Assembly: GCA_010279815.1 (NCBI GenBank)
Contig: QEOQ01000503.1
Coordinates: 182,260-246,259 of the forward strand
Source: Brachionus plicatilis
Taxonomy: Eukaryota > Rotifera > Eurotatoria > Ploima > Brachionidae
DNA length: 64,000 bases
Reading direction: 5' to 3'
Each line of letters starts with the position of its first letter. Within the stretch, counting starts at the first letter, position 1. The position numbers and the translations under genes were made by a program. The notes under the pieces are model-generated. The model was not told the origin of the DNA. It was given only the letters and a program-made list of their open reading frames with translations, and did not search any database. Shown here in pieces: positions 33,448 through 45,882 of the stretch.

Positions 33448-34350
33448 ATGTCAAATAAATTATTCTTTTTATCCATATTTTACTTTGTTCTTTTAATTTT
33501 ATTCGTATTGATACAATTAGACAAATATCTAAAAACAAGTGTTCTACTGAAATGTAGCCATACAGCCTTTAATTTTGATTCATGGAACGATATTTTCAAT
33601 GTTTCAAAATATCAAAAGCTCATAGATTCAGAAATTCTAATCAAAACAACAAAATTTATGATACAAGAGAGAAAAGAAGATGATAAAGAATTAATTCAGT
33701 TTGTAAGCTCACAGATTCACAATCCAAATGGTGAAAAGAGGAACATTTTTTCAAAAAAACTGGATTATAGCGAATATAAACAATCTAGAATCATAGATAA
33801 TTTATTATTATCAAAAAAAAATGGTTTTTTTGTTGAGGCTGGTGCTTACGATGGAGAAAAAATGTCTAATTCTTTATTTTTTGAATTGAGTCGCAATTGG
33901 ACTGGTCTACTTATTGAACCTATTCCTCAGCATTATCAAAATTTGTTATCAAAAAATAGGAACGTGTTTTCTATAAACGCATGTTTAGCAAAAAAGCATC
34001 CGATTGTCGCAAAATTTAAGGAAATGGATACACTGTCAGCAAGAACTGTTCATATGTCAAGAGGATTGTCTTCTTCAATTGGTAATGATTACTTGTATGT
34101 TCCATGCTATCCATTGAATACAATAATGAAAGCAATAAATAAAACTGTGATAGACTATTTTTCTTTAGACTTGGAAGGCGGAGAATATGAATTCATTAAA
34201 AGTATTGATTTTTCGAAACTTGACATAAAAAGTATTTCTATCGAATTTGGAACCAAACACGATCAAATCAAACTGTATTCTAGTTATCTAAAAAACTTCG
34301 GTTTTCGGTTGATTTCAATTGGATTTGTTGACATTTTTTTTATTAAATAA
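33448..34350 (+). CDS. Membrane-anchored FkbM/Star-type methyltransferase-like protein
   Basis: Single exon of 300 residues starting at MSNKLFF. Residues about 4-23 form one hydrophobic segment after a short basic start, so a type II membrane protein with a lumenal or extracellular domain is likely. Residues about 130-290 match the FkbM methyltransferase fold (Methyltransf_21): GFFVEAGAYDGEKMSNSL is the SAM-binding first strand and loop, GLLIEPIPQHY the second acidic position, and DYFSLDLEGGEYEFIKSI the conserved D-x-E-G-x-E block. The animal relative I recall with this layout is Drosophila Star, which acts in trafficking of EGF ligands. Whether this protein methylates anything is unknown. 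The frame is open upstream of the ATG but only through non-ATG codons. Confidence 0.8.
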   Translation: MSNKLFFLSIFYFVLLILFVLIQLDKYLKTSVLLKCSHTAFNFDSWNDIFNVSKYQKLIDSEILIKTTKFMIQERKEDDKELIQFVSSQIHNPNGEKRNIFSKKLDYSEYKQSRIIDNLLLSKKNGFFVEAGAYDGEKMSNSLFFELSRNWTGLLIEPIPQHYQNLLSKNRNVFSINACLAKKHPIVAKFKEMDTLSARTVHMSRGLSSSIGNDYLYVPCYPLNTIMKAINKTVIDYFSLDLEGGEYEFIKSIDFSKLDIKSISIEFGTKHDQIKLYSSYLKNFGFRLISIGFVDIFFIK

Positions 34351-36602
34351 ATTTTATACCAAAATTGAGTCGTTTTTTAATGCTTAGACTGAATCAAAAT
34401 TAAAATTAAAATTTGTCAAATATAAAATTTCTAAAATCAGCCTCCAGTTAAATGAAATTTTCTGTTTGGCTTTAGTTATAAGAATTAGGATTAAAAAAAA
34501 TTATGAAATTAAATAATTTTTTTTTGAAATTATAATTGTAGAAATTTAGGACAAAATAACATGAAAAAATGATATGAAAATACATATTTAGATTTTTTTC
34601 TATTAGTTCAAAAAAAGTTTTTTGAATGGAACTTGGTGCGCCATTCTTAGTTGCATTAATCTGCTTAATAAATTGGATGAGTCCAATTAATTGTTGTGTG
34701 GAAATTTATTTAAGAGATTATTTAGATCCCTAAAATGAAATTAATGAAATTTGGTTTATACTAGTGACTCGAATAGTTACCAGAAGCACTGCTCTAAAGC
34801 AATTTTTTTTAAAAAGAGTTTTAAAATGATTGAAATAGCTCCTATCTTATGTTCAACAAATAAAGACCAAAAAGAGACCTAATGAATGACAAGAAAATAA
34901 AGAAGCTGCAAATAATGAATAATCACTGGTAGCAAGTTATGTTAGTTATAATGGTTAAATCGTTCGAAGCTCAATTTTTTTATTTAATTATAATGGAGTA
35001 CTTTAATTAAGAACAAAAGAACAATTCTATTTTATTAAAATATCTGTTTATTTAAAAAATCAAAAAGAGAAAAGCCAAATAGAATTATTTACAGTTTAGA
35101 ATTTTTTTCGTAAAACAAATATTGAAAAAACAATTTAATTTTTTTATTTAATGCTAATAAAATTTGCAGTAAATTTTTTAGTTTTAATGACATTCATTTC
35201 AATCACTTAATGCATTACTTAAATTTTTGCATTTTCATATATTTTTATCATAAAAATAAATTAGCTTAAATAAATAATTTTAATAGATAAGCTTTCACTT
35301 CTTTGGGTCAATTTGAAAAACATTATAATTAAATTTATTCATTTGTATTTAGAAATCAAAAATTTTGAATTTTAAGTTTACAAATCTAATTAAATTAAAT
35401 GCAAAAATTTTTGACAGTAGTTTTGTAAATCGATTAAAGTATTTTTATAGTAAAATCAAGATTTATTTCAGGAAAACTCTAAGAACATATTCATGATATT
35501 ACATTCCATTTTCAACATCTCACAATGTCCCACATCTTTCTAATTTAGATTATAAAGATTAATCTAAATATACTTATTACAATGAGTTGATATGACTTCA
35601 GTCCAATTATTATCTCATCTCCTTCATAATTCACAGAAATCACATATTGACATATTTTTTCATTATTTTGAGTATTAAATAAATAATTTAACAACAGTAA
35701 GATGAAGAATTTTTTCTCAAGGCCAGCAGATAGAAAAAATGATCCAGAGGAGAACGGTTAAAATTGTACTGAAAGAAAAGGAACTGACGTGGAGAAAAAG
35801 ATATTATTCAACAGCAAAAATATGGTAAACATTACAACTTTATTCGAAAAGAGCTATTATAATTGAAAACATATTAAATACATTATCCAAGAATTGGATT
35901 TTTCTATTTTTCGTATATAAATAATTTAAGAAAAATTTGAGGCAGCTTTGAATGGGTCCATATTTTCAGCCTAAGCATTGAATTAGAATTTTTTTGAAAT
36001 TCAAAACAAGAAGGTTTATCTGGAGATCTTAAACATTCAAAAAATCTTCAAATAGCAAGTTTTTTTATTAGAATTGTTTTTTGAAAAATTGCGTAGTTCA
36101 TTTAAAAATTTTTAAATGCAGAAATATTTCGAAAAAAATAAAATACACATAAAAAAGTTTTGAATGAAAAAAAAATTACCATAACGTCAAAGCCTTCTTT
36201 GTATTTTTGTATTAATTAAAAAAAATAATTTTTTTATTTTCATTCTTTGAAAACACAATTAAAAAAAATTGTCTTTTACAAACTTAATTTGAACAAGAAA
36301 CATACAACTAGTTGGCCTAAAGAAACTTTACTTTTACTCTATAACTGAATTCATTTATTTACAAAAAATAAAGCCAATTACTATTACAATTACTTAGTTT
36401 ATGTCAAAGCTCATCTTATTCAAATATTTATTGAAGATTTCATTCTTATGCTCTAAGATAAGAGGGTGGCTCATAATTGTTTTTATTTTTTAAAAAGATG
36501 CTTTATCTTTCGGCATTTTCGAATTAAATAAACATTTTTGTTATTTAGAGTTATCTGTATATATTTGTATCAAGCTTTCATTATTTTTTTTCAGATTTAG
36601 AC
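34351..36602. other. 2.2 kb without a recognised gene
   Basis: AT-rich. About 34555-34670 weakly resembles the left half of foldback family A (GTTTTTTGAATGGAACTTGG, then TTGCATTAATCTGC). Nothing else supported. A good acceptor (TTTTTTTTCAG at 36586-36595) precedes the next gene. Confidence 0.35.
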
Positions 36603-37055
36603 ATGTCTAAAAAGATCAAAATAGAATTAGACGATGATTTGTTAAAGAAGCTTAAACATGAAGATTTGATGCTGGTATTGGGAATTCAGAAGCTTAGTGA
36701 ATCAAAAAAATATGAGACGGAAAAAAGTCTATCAGAAATCGGAAAGCAAAGTTTTGAAGAAACAACTAAGGCGAATAAATCGAATCCAATCATTGACATT
36801 ATTCAAAAAAAATCGACCAACGCAAATAAGGGGGAGAATACAGAGAAAGAATCCGAACATGATGATAAAGAGGAGAAATTAAATTCTAAGTCTACCGTTC
36901 AAAATAAGGACAAAAAAAATGAGAAAGAAATTAAGAAAAATGAAGCCTTTTCACCAATTCAGCCTAAAAAACCGCAATTGAATATTAGTTTTGAAATAAT
37001 ATCTATAAATCAAGATTTGTCGATCGAAGATAGCATCATTATACAAAAGAAATAG
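36603..37055 (+). CDS. Hypothetical Lys/Glu-rich protein
   Basis: 150 residues from ATG at 36603, very rich in Lys, Glu and Asn (for example KDKKNEKEIKKNEAF), hydrophilic throughout, no signal peptide or membrane segment. Preceded by an acceptor (TTTTTTTTCAG|ATTTAGACATG) that stays open in frame, so it may be the last exon of a longer gene or have a 5' UTR intron. It ends with a TAG followed by AATAAA-containing sequence at about 37091. No family recognised; could be a degenerate fragment. Confidence 0.4.
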   Translation: MSKKIKIELDDDLLKKLKHEDLMLVLGIQKLSESKKYETEKSLSEIGKQSFEETTKANKSNPIIDIIQKKSTNANKGENTEKESEHDDKEEKLNSKSTVQNKDKKNEKEIKKNEAFSPIQPKKPQLNISFEIISINQDLSIEDSIIIQKK

Positions 37056-37544
37056 TTTTTTAATTTTTTAAATCAATCCTAAACGCAACCAATAAATATT
37101 TTTTTACTATGGAATTTTAAAATTAAAAAAATCTACCCGAGCTTTAGTTTATTCCCAAAATTCAATTCAAATCAAATTAATTAAGTCATTTTAAAAACTT
37201 CTTCCTATGTCTGAAAAATTTCTTTTTAAATTTCAATAATTTTTTTTTAAAGTAAATTTTAGATTTTAAAAAAAATTTCTTTCATTATGGTCACTGCAGT
37301 ACTTATTGATTTAACCAAAATTTCAGTTAATCATAAAAATTTACTAATAATCTAGTCGACTCAAATTTTTAAAACTTTTTGCAGTAATTTAGAATTCATC
37401 AAGCTCTTCTTGATTCGTTAACCCACGCTAATATTTTCAAAATTTTTTTAAGACATTATTTTATGAGTTCTTTAAAAATGGTTTGGTTTATAAAAAAAAT
37501 AATAGAAGATATTTAATTATTAATCCTTTATTTAAAAAAAAGGG

Positions 37545-37720
37545 TAATGTCAGATATAAATAATTACCGCGAGATACAGTTTATTCGACAATACCAAAAA
37601 TATACGAAAAGCTATCTGGAGCGCAATTAGCTTAGTATTTTTAAACGAATAAGATTTTCCTTAATGTAATAAACGGTATTAGATCTGAGCATTCTTGTCA
37701 AACAGTCATTCATAAGTATA
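37545..37720 (+). pseudogene. LINE reverse transcriptase fragment
   Basis: A + strand reading with stops gives pieces typical of the start of the LINE reverse transcriptase domain: a Y-x-x-I-S-like start, TIPKIYEKLSGAQLA and GIRSEHSCQT, matching the family pattern SKIxEKLxxxQL ... GFRxGHSC. Only about 60 residues survive. Confidence 0.55.
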
Positions 37721-38388
37721 TTTGGGAAACAAAATTTTTCAAAATTCAAATTATTTTACTGTAAAAACAATTCTTATGATAGAAGAAATTAAGGATTTAA
37801 AACTAGAAAATTTGCTTGCCTAAAGTATGATTCAAAAAGAAAAAAATTCAACAATCACAAAAAAATTTTTATTTTTATTAAATTATTGGAAATATTTGAA
37901 AATTTTTTTAAAATTATCTAAAAATGATGATTTTTAAGTCTGAACTAATTGATTTAGGTAATTCTTTGATTCAATTAAGCTTAAAAATTTGTTATAAATT
38001 ACTTCAGTTTTGGCAATAAACTTTTATGCCCATCACTGGGTGTTTATCTTAACATGTTGTATGGGTTCGTCAGCAGCCTTTTTAGTTTAAATTTTAATGC
38101 GATTAATTATTAAATTATTAGTATATTTTTCAGTAATGAACCAGAATTTAGAATTAGAAAAACAAGATTTCTCAACAAGAATAGGAAAAGAACAAAATAA
38201 ACTTGACTATTTAAGTTCGTATATTTAATCAATTAAAATTTCTATCTTCTGATCAATTTAACAAGTCAAATCATTTGTTGATATTTTTATTTTATTCATT
38301 TTATTTTAAGAATATATTTTCAAATTAGTGACAAGTTGAGCACCCTCAATAGCTGTATGTAATAGAAAGAAAAGAATCAGCCTAATTG

Positions 38389-38718
38389 GGTTTAGTGAAG
38401 TTCAGTACAAAAAAATAGAACAAAATGATAAAAAATTGAATTAATTTTTTGCTAAAAGTTTAAAATTAGTTCCGTAAATGCAACATGCTGCAACATTCAA
38501 AGTTTCCCAATAATGTGCAAAATCTCTTGCGCTTGAACACATTGAAATCTAATTTCTGCTAAATTTGCAGAGTTTTGCAGACTTTGATAGCTGATGCAAC
38601 TTTGAAAGTTGCACAATGTCGCAATCACGATACTAATTTTTAACTTATGGAAAAAAAGTTATCCAATTAATTATTTGTTTCTGTTGTTTTTTCATTTTGT
38701 ACTGAATTTCGCAAAACT
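38389..38718. mobile_element. Foldback MITE family A, copy 3 (complete)
   Basis: Starts GGTTTAGTGAAGTTCAGTAC and ends, inverted, AGTTTTGCGAAATTCAGTAC. The core has ATGCTGCAACATTCAAAGTT opposite GATGCAACTTTGAAAGTTGC. Flanks CCTAATTG (38381-38388) and CTTAATTG (38719-38726) match 7/8, supporting an 8-bp target duplication. Confidence 0.7.
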
Positions 38719-39123
38719 CTTAATTGTAATTTAAAAAAAGGCTTTGGCTAAGTACAAATTCAAAATGTTCGATAAATAAAAAAAATCAAAGTTCTTCGTA
38801 ATTTTAAACTGATAGCTATTTTTAATTTTTTTTCTTGGTTTAATTGTTTTTTTTTGTTTTAGTATCGCAAAAAAATTAAAAATTCATTTAAAAAGTCTAA
38901 TTTAAAATTCTTATTTTTTTTATTGTTAATCTAACAGATAAGTTTTATTTTAAGCTAAAATAACTCTTGAAAAATTATTTTAATGCGTATGTCTTAATTT
39001 AAATTATTTCAAAAATGGTTTGGACGGTGAACGGAGCATGCGTTTTAAAAACAGATATCTACGGTCTATAAAAAAAAATAAATAATACCTTAAAATATGC
39101 GTAAGAATGGTTTTTATTTTGTT

Positions 39124-39149
39124 TAATAATAATAATAATAATAATAATA
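39124..39149. repeat. (TAA)n microsatellite
   Basis: About eight TAA units followed by TATATATA. It sits where the 3' tail of the - strand LINE would be. Confidence 0.8.
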
Positions 39150-40024
39150 TATATAAGCTTCAGCAAGACTAGCTTGCGGAGGTGGCCTGCTAGGAGGTCA
39201 CCTATGGTAGCTCCTTATTTAAGTATTGAAACTTTTATGCTTAAACTTAATACAAATAAGGCGGAGAAAATTAAATTATTTACGTCACTTTTTTACATAT
39301 TTTTTTCGTCACTGACGGAAGAAATAAAGTTTAATTTTTAGGTAAAATAAGAGTTAAGATTACAGATAGAAAAAGCTGGAGTAAATGTATAGTACAATTG
39401 ATGTAAAATTCTACATCAGGTCATTATCAAGTATAGAAGTGTATAGTAGATTATCTAGCTTATTCATATTTGAGGATTTTTGACAAGTGAGCATGAAAGG
39501 ATCTGCATTGAAGTCACCTATCATGAACATTGGAATATTTTTATCTTTAAAAAATTTTCATGTAAGCTATTAAGATTGATAGAGTAGTCTCATAAAAAGC
39601 TTTCGATTCAGCCTTATGCTTATTATTATAAAAGGGAATATTAAACCCAAAAAATTACAAATTCTTGACCCTTGATTTTTAAATGGAGATAGCTCGAATG
39701 TATATTAAAAAAGTCACTATCAATCAAATCACAAGAGTCGTCAAGAAACCAGCATTGGCAATCAAAATGTCGTCCTGAAGATTTACTTAAGTAATCAGGC
39801 TTATCCGACTGATAGAGTGGACTATTTTTATGAAACTTAGATGAAGCTAAATCTATTATAATATGATATTCATTTTTTTTGTTCCAAAATTCATTGAAAT
39901 AGCAAATATTCGAGATATTAATTAAATGATTACAGTAAGATAAATTTGTTTTTAAATTGAAACAATTAAGAAAAGTAATAGAAAAAGAATAGGAGAGTTT
40001 AGAAAAGCCCATGGAATATTTCAT
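39124..40024 (-). mobile_element. Truncated LINE: endonuclease part joined to a 3' end with (TTA)n tail
   Basis: On the - strand an open frame at 40024-39641 and its continuation carry endonuclease features: a segment like the hydrophobic start of APE-type LINE endonucleases, VIFWVNIPFYN, then FMIGDFNADPF at about 39515, the GDFN block of the exonuclease-endonuclease-phosphatase fold. Instead of reverse transcriptase, the sequence then passes to a GC-richer hairpin-rich segment (about 39160-39240) and ends in (TTA)n at 39124-39149. The reverse transcriptase appears deleted. Confidence 0.55.
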
Positions 40025-40512
40025 TTAACAAAAAAACTTGGCAAACTTCATCTAATTATTAAATACTTAAAGATAAAAAAAAAAGTAATTTTTTCTTAAA
40101 TTTTTTCGTTTATTATTTTTGAGGCTTATTTTTATTATTTTTTTTTGTAGTTAATCAAAATTTTCTTGATTGCATTTTTTAGAATCTTCTCCAAAAGGAG
40201 ATTGTTAAGAAAAAAAATGATTTTTAATTATAAAGATTTATTTGATGCATTAAACTCGGAAAAACTAGTATTAAAAATTTCAGATTTTTAAATTTGAACT
40301 TGAGTTAGTATATTTTTTGAAAAAATTAAAAAAAAAAAATAATTTTCCTTCTCCTCTATTTTTTTTACTAGAAAAAATTTTAATCCAAGTTAATTTAAAT
40401 ATACATTTTTTAAAAGCATTCTAAATTTAACTTTTTATTTGCAAATTTAATCTTGTGTATTTATTCACACATATATCTTTAATAATGAAAAATAAAAATT
40501 AGTATTCAGAAA

Positions 40513-43500
40513 ATGGAAGTTGATATTGAAAAAATGCTTTCTGTCGATGATACTCTGGAAAAAGTAGCTGAATTGCTAAATGAAGCTTCAATAAGCGTAA
40601 AAGATTCGGTCCGTCTATCTAACTTAAAAAATGTTCAAGAATTAATCGTCCACAAAAACCCAGAACTTCTCGACAACTTTCTTGATGTAAGTCTCCACTA
40701 ACTAACAACTAATTTTTATAAATAAATTTTTTTTCAGGAAATTCTTCAATTTCAACTAGACAAGTCTGGAGAAGTTAAAAAATTTGTTGTCTCCTTCATT
40801 GAAGAAGCATGCAAAAAAGACTCTGAAACAATTTTCAAAGTAATCGACAACTTTCGTTATCTTTTATTTGATGAAAATGTAGGCGTCCAAAAAAGGTCCT
40901 ACCTAGCTATGATAAACATATACAAAAATACTTTAAAATGGGTAGTTAGACACCAGAGTCAATTGAGTGAACATCACAAACAAACGTGGTACACTATTTT
41001 GGATTTGAAAAACCACATTGCCGCTCAACTTGACTCTGATAACGACGGCATTCGCATATGCTGCATCAAATTTTTAGAAGTTTTGATTTTGTGCATGTCC
41101 GAACGATTGAAGGAGTCCATAATTCTGCATACAAATAGATCTGACTTTTCAGTGGACCAACTTGAGCAGGATGAGAGTGAATTATTCAATCGTGAAGACA
41201 TGAAAGAAGAAGGTCGTTACCATCTGAAAAAGCTACTCGAATACACTTTGTCTAATCACATATCATCAGTTAATTTGATAACTTCAATTTGTGTTTTGAG
41301 CAATTTGGCAAAACAAAGGCCCGAGTTCATAAACACAGTGTTGGAAACCTATTCGAAAATATTGGCAAACATGCCGCCCACATTGGGCAAATCTCAGGTG
41401 AATGCAGTTAAAAAACAAATGAAACTTCAAATTCAATCTATTTGCAAGTCAAGTTTATGCATTGGTTTTGTGACTGAATTGACCAATTTGCTAAACGATT
41501 TAGGATGCTCAACTAATGAAATAAATAGGCTTATACCAAAAAATCTGGTTGCCGAGTCGAACAAGAAGCGTGTGAATCAAAGTCAGCATGGATCAGACTC
41601 CAAAAAGACCAAGTTTGATAAAAGCCAAGAAAAATCAGTCGAAAGTTTGGTTGAAAAGCTCAGAAACAAAGAAAATGTTGCTGATTTGGTCTTGGTATCC
41701 ATGTCAAAATTACCTGATAATATAATACCAAAATTTTCTCAAGAATACAAGCCAATTTCTAATGCAGGTACAAGTCAACAAATTCGACAGCTGGCTCACA
41801 TGATGGTTAGCTTTATGGGTGATTTGTCTGATTCACAGCCAATACTAACTGTTGACGATGAAGATTTAGATGAAGAGGAAGACGAAGAGCTTAAATTTAA
41901 AATGAAGATTAAAGCAGAAAAAATTGACTATTCTGAGTCAACCAAGAGCTCTTTTAATAGACAACAATCTTTGACTACAACACCTAGCAAAACTTTGCCT
42001 TCCAATCTCAATAAGCCAGCGTCTAACAAGACTTTCAAGTTAAATGACGTAACAAATAACATATCTAACAAGTTCAATCAAGAACAAATACATGATTTGT
42101 TTAATAAAACTTATAAAAGAATCCTTGATTCGGATGAAATAATTTCAAAAAATAAAGAAGCCTGCATCATTCGAAAAAAGACACTTATTGAATCCACTAT
42201 AATTGACACATATGACCAAAGTAATTTAATAGATTAAAAATAAATTCTAAACAAAAATTAACTTCCTCGTCATACTATATATCTCTATTTTAGTGACTAT
42301 GACTTAAACCAAGGCGCCATAATGGCAACCTGGATTGGCAAAAAATTCATGTGGCCTTGATCGCGACTAATGAATGATCTTTTTGCCGTTCCAGATAGTT
42401 ATTGTGTCGGTCAAGTTTAAGTCAGTCACTTAAATAAAAGTTCGGACTTCAAAAATAAAAAAATAAAGTCCGTTCTTGGACTTGAGACTCGTGGCCTTTA
42501 AATAACTCTGATTCAAATAAGATAAAGCTTAGGAATTAATGTTTTTTTATTATTTAATCCTTTTTAATATTAATTTTTACCAAAAAGACATTAAGGGTAA
42601 AGACCCTTTTTTAATACATTTCAACACTAATTTAAACACACGCATAACAACATTTATAACAACATTAAAACTAAACATATAAATATGTTAATCTCAAATA
42701 ATTTAACAAAAAAAAAACCATTTTATTTCACTTGCATATTTTTGGCTAGATTTCTAGTTGCTTGATACTAATTCAGTTTTATACGAAAAATATTTCTAAT
42801 TTCGTATTCAATTCCTGAGATATCTTCCCATTTTGAGCCTTGGGTTGAGTTGAACTTTTAGAATTGCTTTCGTTGGGCTTACAAAAGAAAATAATTTTTT
42901 CTAAATTTTTATTTTTTTAGGATGAATTTTTACTAAAATAGCTAGAGAATACAATCGAGTAAATTTTTTCGAAAATTCTCTAGATTCCATAAAATATATA
43001 AAAGACTATTTGTTTTTTTAATAATTGTTTAATTTGAATATTTGCTATAAAAATTGATTTTTATTTAGCTAAATGTATAATTAAAGAATAATGGTAAAAA
43101 TATTCATATTTGAATTAATATTTGGAAATAATAGAATAATATTTAGACAAAGTCAAAATTTATCGACTTTCAAAAATCTTTATTAAATAAAGGTTTTTTT
43201 AAGCTTTTTTTATGACACAATTTAATTCAGAGACATATTTTTATGTGAAACAGATCATGTTTAACTTGAACCAATTATAATTAATAATTCTGCATCAATA
43301 TAATTTTTGCAACCATTAAAAATTAAATTAAGTATTGAATCTTAAGTATGAAAAATTCTTGTGCAGTAAATTTTATAAATAGAAAATAATTAATAGTTTT
43401 TTTAATAGCAACTTTTGATCACAAACATTTAATTTTGACAATAAACTTCAATTTGCCAATATTTAATTATTAATAAGTTTGAAAGATAATTTCAAATTTA

Positions 43501-45882
43501 AATGTTATAATTTAAAAAATTTAAATACTTTAACCAAACAAATAATGATACTTAAAAAATATTTATTGTCATAGTACAATTAATTTAGCTAAGTTTGTGA
43601 TTTTTTTTCATTTTAAGATCAAAATCGATTCTTTGTTTTCATCAAGAAAGAAATAATTTTATTAATTAATTTTTGGTATTTAATTGAAGATATCTTAAGA
43701 CATTTTATTTAGATCTGATGAATTATGTTTTCGAAGATGTCAAAAAACGACTAGACTTAGCTTTAATTTGGGTGTTCAACAGTTACATCAAATTAAAAAG
43801 TGCATTTCACAAGAGAAATGTTTTGGAAAATACAAGATATAAACTAGAAAACGGAATGGAAATTAAGGAGGAAGAAGAAATTATTGAAGTTGGAAAGGAT
43901 CGAATGGAAATTGTTGAAAAAAATGAAAAAATAGTTAATTCAGAGATAGAGATTTGCCAAGCTGAGTATGACAAAATCCTTAATTTGATTCTTTACAATC
44001 TTCAGACAAAAAAGGATCAAAAAGATATGTTATTTTCGAAATTTATTACTCAAGTACCTCATTTGACAGATAATGCACTTGAGCTTTTAAAAGAAGCATG
44101 CAAAGATAAAGAAAAATACCTGTTTAATATGAGCACATTGTCCGAGCTGATTATCACAAGATACAAACAACGAAATCAGTTGATTCAAATATTACTTTAT
44201 TTTACTGGGCTCTCTAATCAAATCTTACGGGAGAATGCTTGCGCAATTTGTTTAAATTTGTATGAAAGAAAGCAATTTTCTCATGTTATAGAGGTAATTG
44301 ATTTTTCTAACGAACATCACATTTTTATAACTACAGTTGAAATTTTATTTTCCATTTTTTAATTAGTTAAATATTTTAATTATTGAAAAGCATTTATTTA
44401 AATTTTGATTTCTCAATTATTTATTATTTTAAATTGATTTCTATTTCTATTTGCTTAACTCAAGAGTCATTCAAGTTATGTTTTTTATTGTTAATTTTTA
44501 AGATATATAAATTTTGAAATATAAATATGAATTAGTTTATGAATATTTTTTTTAATAATGATTTTTGATCATGATTTTATAACTCGATCATTTACTTCAT
44601 TTTGTCGATTGGGGCTCGCTCTTGAACTGATTCTAACTCAGCAAAGTCTTTTTTTAAAATGAACTTTTTTTAAATACTTTGATTAATAATTTATTAAAGA
44701 TCAATTCTTTAAAATTGATTACAGAGATTAATTCGGTTATTTAATTTAATTGAAAAATATAAATTCAATTGTATTTACATTTTTTTATAAAATACTTTAA
44801 AACTTAAAAAAATTAAGGACTATGCATTAACACGACTAAAATATTTAGATGAACCAATACCTCCATCAAATATTATAAACGAAATGATTGAAGAAAGCCA
44901 AGAATTGCTTGATGCAGACAGCTGGAACGAAGACATGATCAAATCATGTCTCTATCTTTATTTAAACTTAATGTCTGTCAATCATAAATTAATCAATGGA
45001 TTAACCGATGTATATATTGGAGCAGTTTCTGAAATAAAAAGGGTCATTTTAAAAACACTAGAAGCGCCCGTAAAAAAAATGGGTATGGAAAGTCAGGAAC
45101 TACTTAAATTAATTCAAGATTTTCCGCCTAATTCAGAAACTTTAGTACTAAGGATCATTCACATACTAACTGAAAAGACACATCCATCCATTGATTTGAT
45201 TAATAAAGTAAGATATTTGTATTCATCTAAGTTGCCTGATGTTCGTTTTTTGATTCCCATTCTAAATGGATTGACCAAAGCTGAAATAATTGCATCTTTA
45301 CCTCAATTAATAAAACTTTCTACTGCCGTTGTCAAAGAGGTTTTCAATCGGCTACTAGGAATCAATGCAAATATACCAATTCATAAAGCTCCGATTTCAC
45401 CAAGCGAGCTTTTGGTCGCTCTTCATCAAATTGACCCGGCTAGTTGTGACTTAAAAACAGTAATCAATGCAACATCATTATGTTTTGCTGAGAAACAAGT
45501 TTACACTCAGGAAGTGCTGGCTAATGTCATTCAGCAATTAATTGAAATAAATCCAATACCAACTCTTTATATGCGTACAGTGATACAGTCATTGACAATT
45601 TATCCCAAATTGTCTCCTTTTGTTGTGAATATGATGCAGCGTTTAATAGGTAAACAAATTTGGAAAAATGCAAAAGTTTGGGAGGGCTTCATAAAATGTT
45701 GTCAACGTATTAAGCCAATATCACATCAAGTGTTGCTCAAGCTTCAACCACCACAGCTTAAAGAGGTTTTTCAATCGGCGCCTGATTTAAAAGAACATTT
45801 AAGCAACTACGTTCAGTCAATAACTCCGCTTGAAAGGGCTCAAATAACTACAGAAACATTGGAGCTTATTGAACAGACCTAA
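40513..45882 (+). CDS. SYMPK: Symplekin, mRNA 3'-end processing scaffold
   Basis: Exons 40513-40686, 40738-42220, 43713-44293 and 44818-45882; phases 0, 1, 0 match and the total of 3303 nt gives 1100 residues. Symplekin is the scaffold of the cleavage/polyadenylation and histone pre-mRNA processing complexes in the nucleus and binds SSU72 and CPSF/CstF subunits. The N-terminal 350 residues form a HEAT-like helical domain. The middle is acidic and polar (about 330-470). From residue 553 the protein follows the family: NYVFEDVKKRLDLALIW, DQKDMLF, KSCLYLYLNLM, ETLVLRIIHILT, DVRFLIPILNGL, VVKEVFNRLLG, TVIQSLTIYP and VWEGFIKCCQRIKP. It ends shortly after that domain, without the long Pro/Ser-rich tail of vertebrate symplekin. 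Exon 2's apparent stop at 42235 lies in the intron. An AATAAA lies at 45990. Confidence 0.96.
42221..43712 (+). other. Symplekin intron 2
   Basis: 1.49 kb between a GTAATT donor and a TTTTATTTAG acceptor. Contains the small inverted-repeat element at 42288-42434 and otherwise AT-rich non-coding DNA. Confidence 0.8.
42288..42434. mobile_element. Small MITE in symplekin intron
   Basis: TTTTAGTGACTATGACTTAAA at the left is mirrored by TTTAAGTGACTGACTTAAAC on the opposite strand at the right, leaving about 105 bp of GC-richer interior. TAGTGAC words also occur in the element at 49935-50056. Non-coding. Confidence 0.5.
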
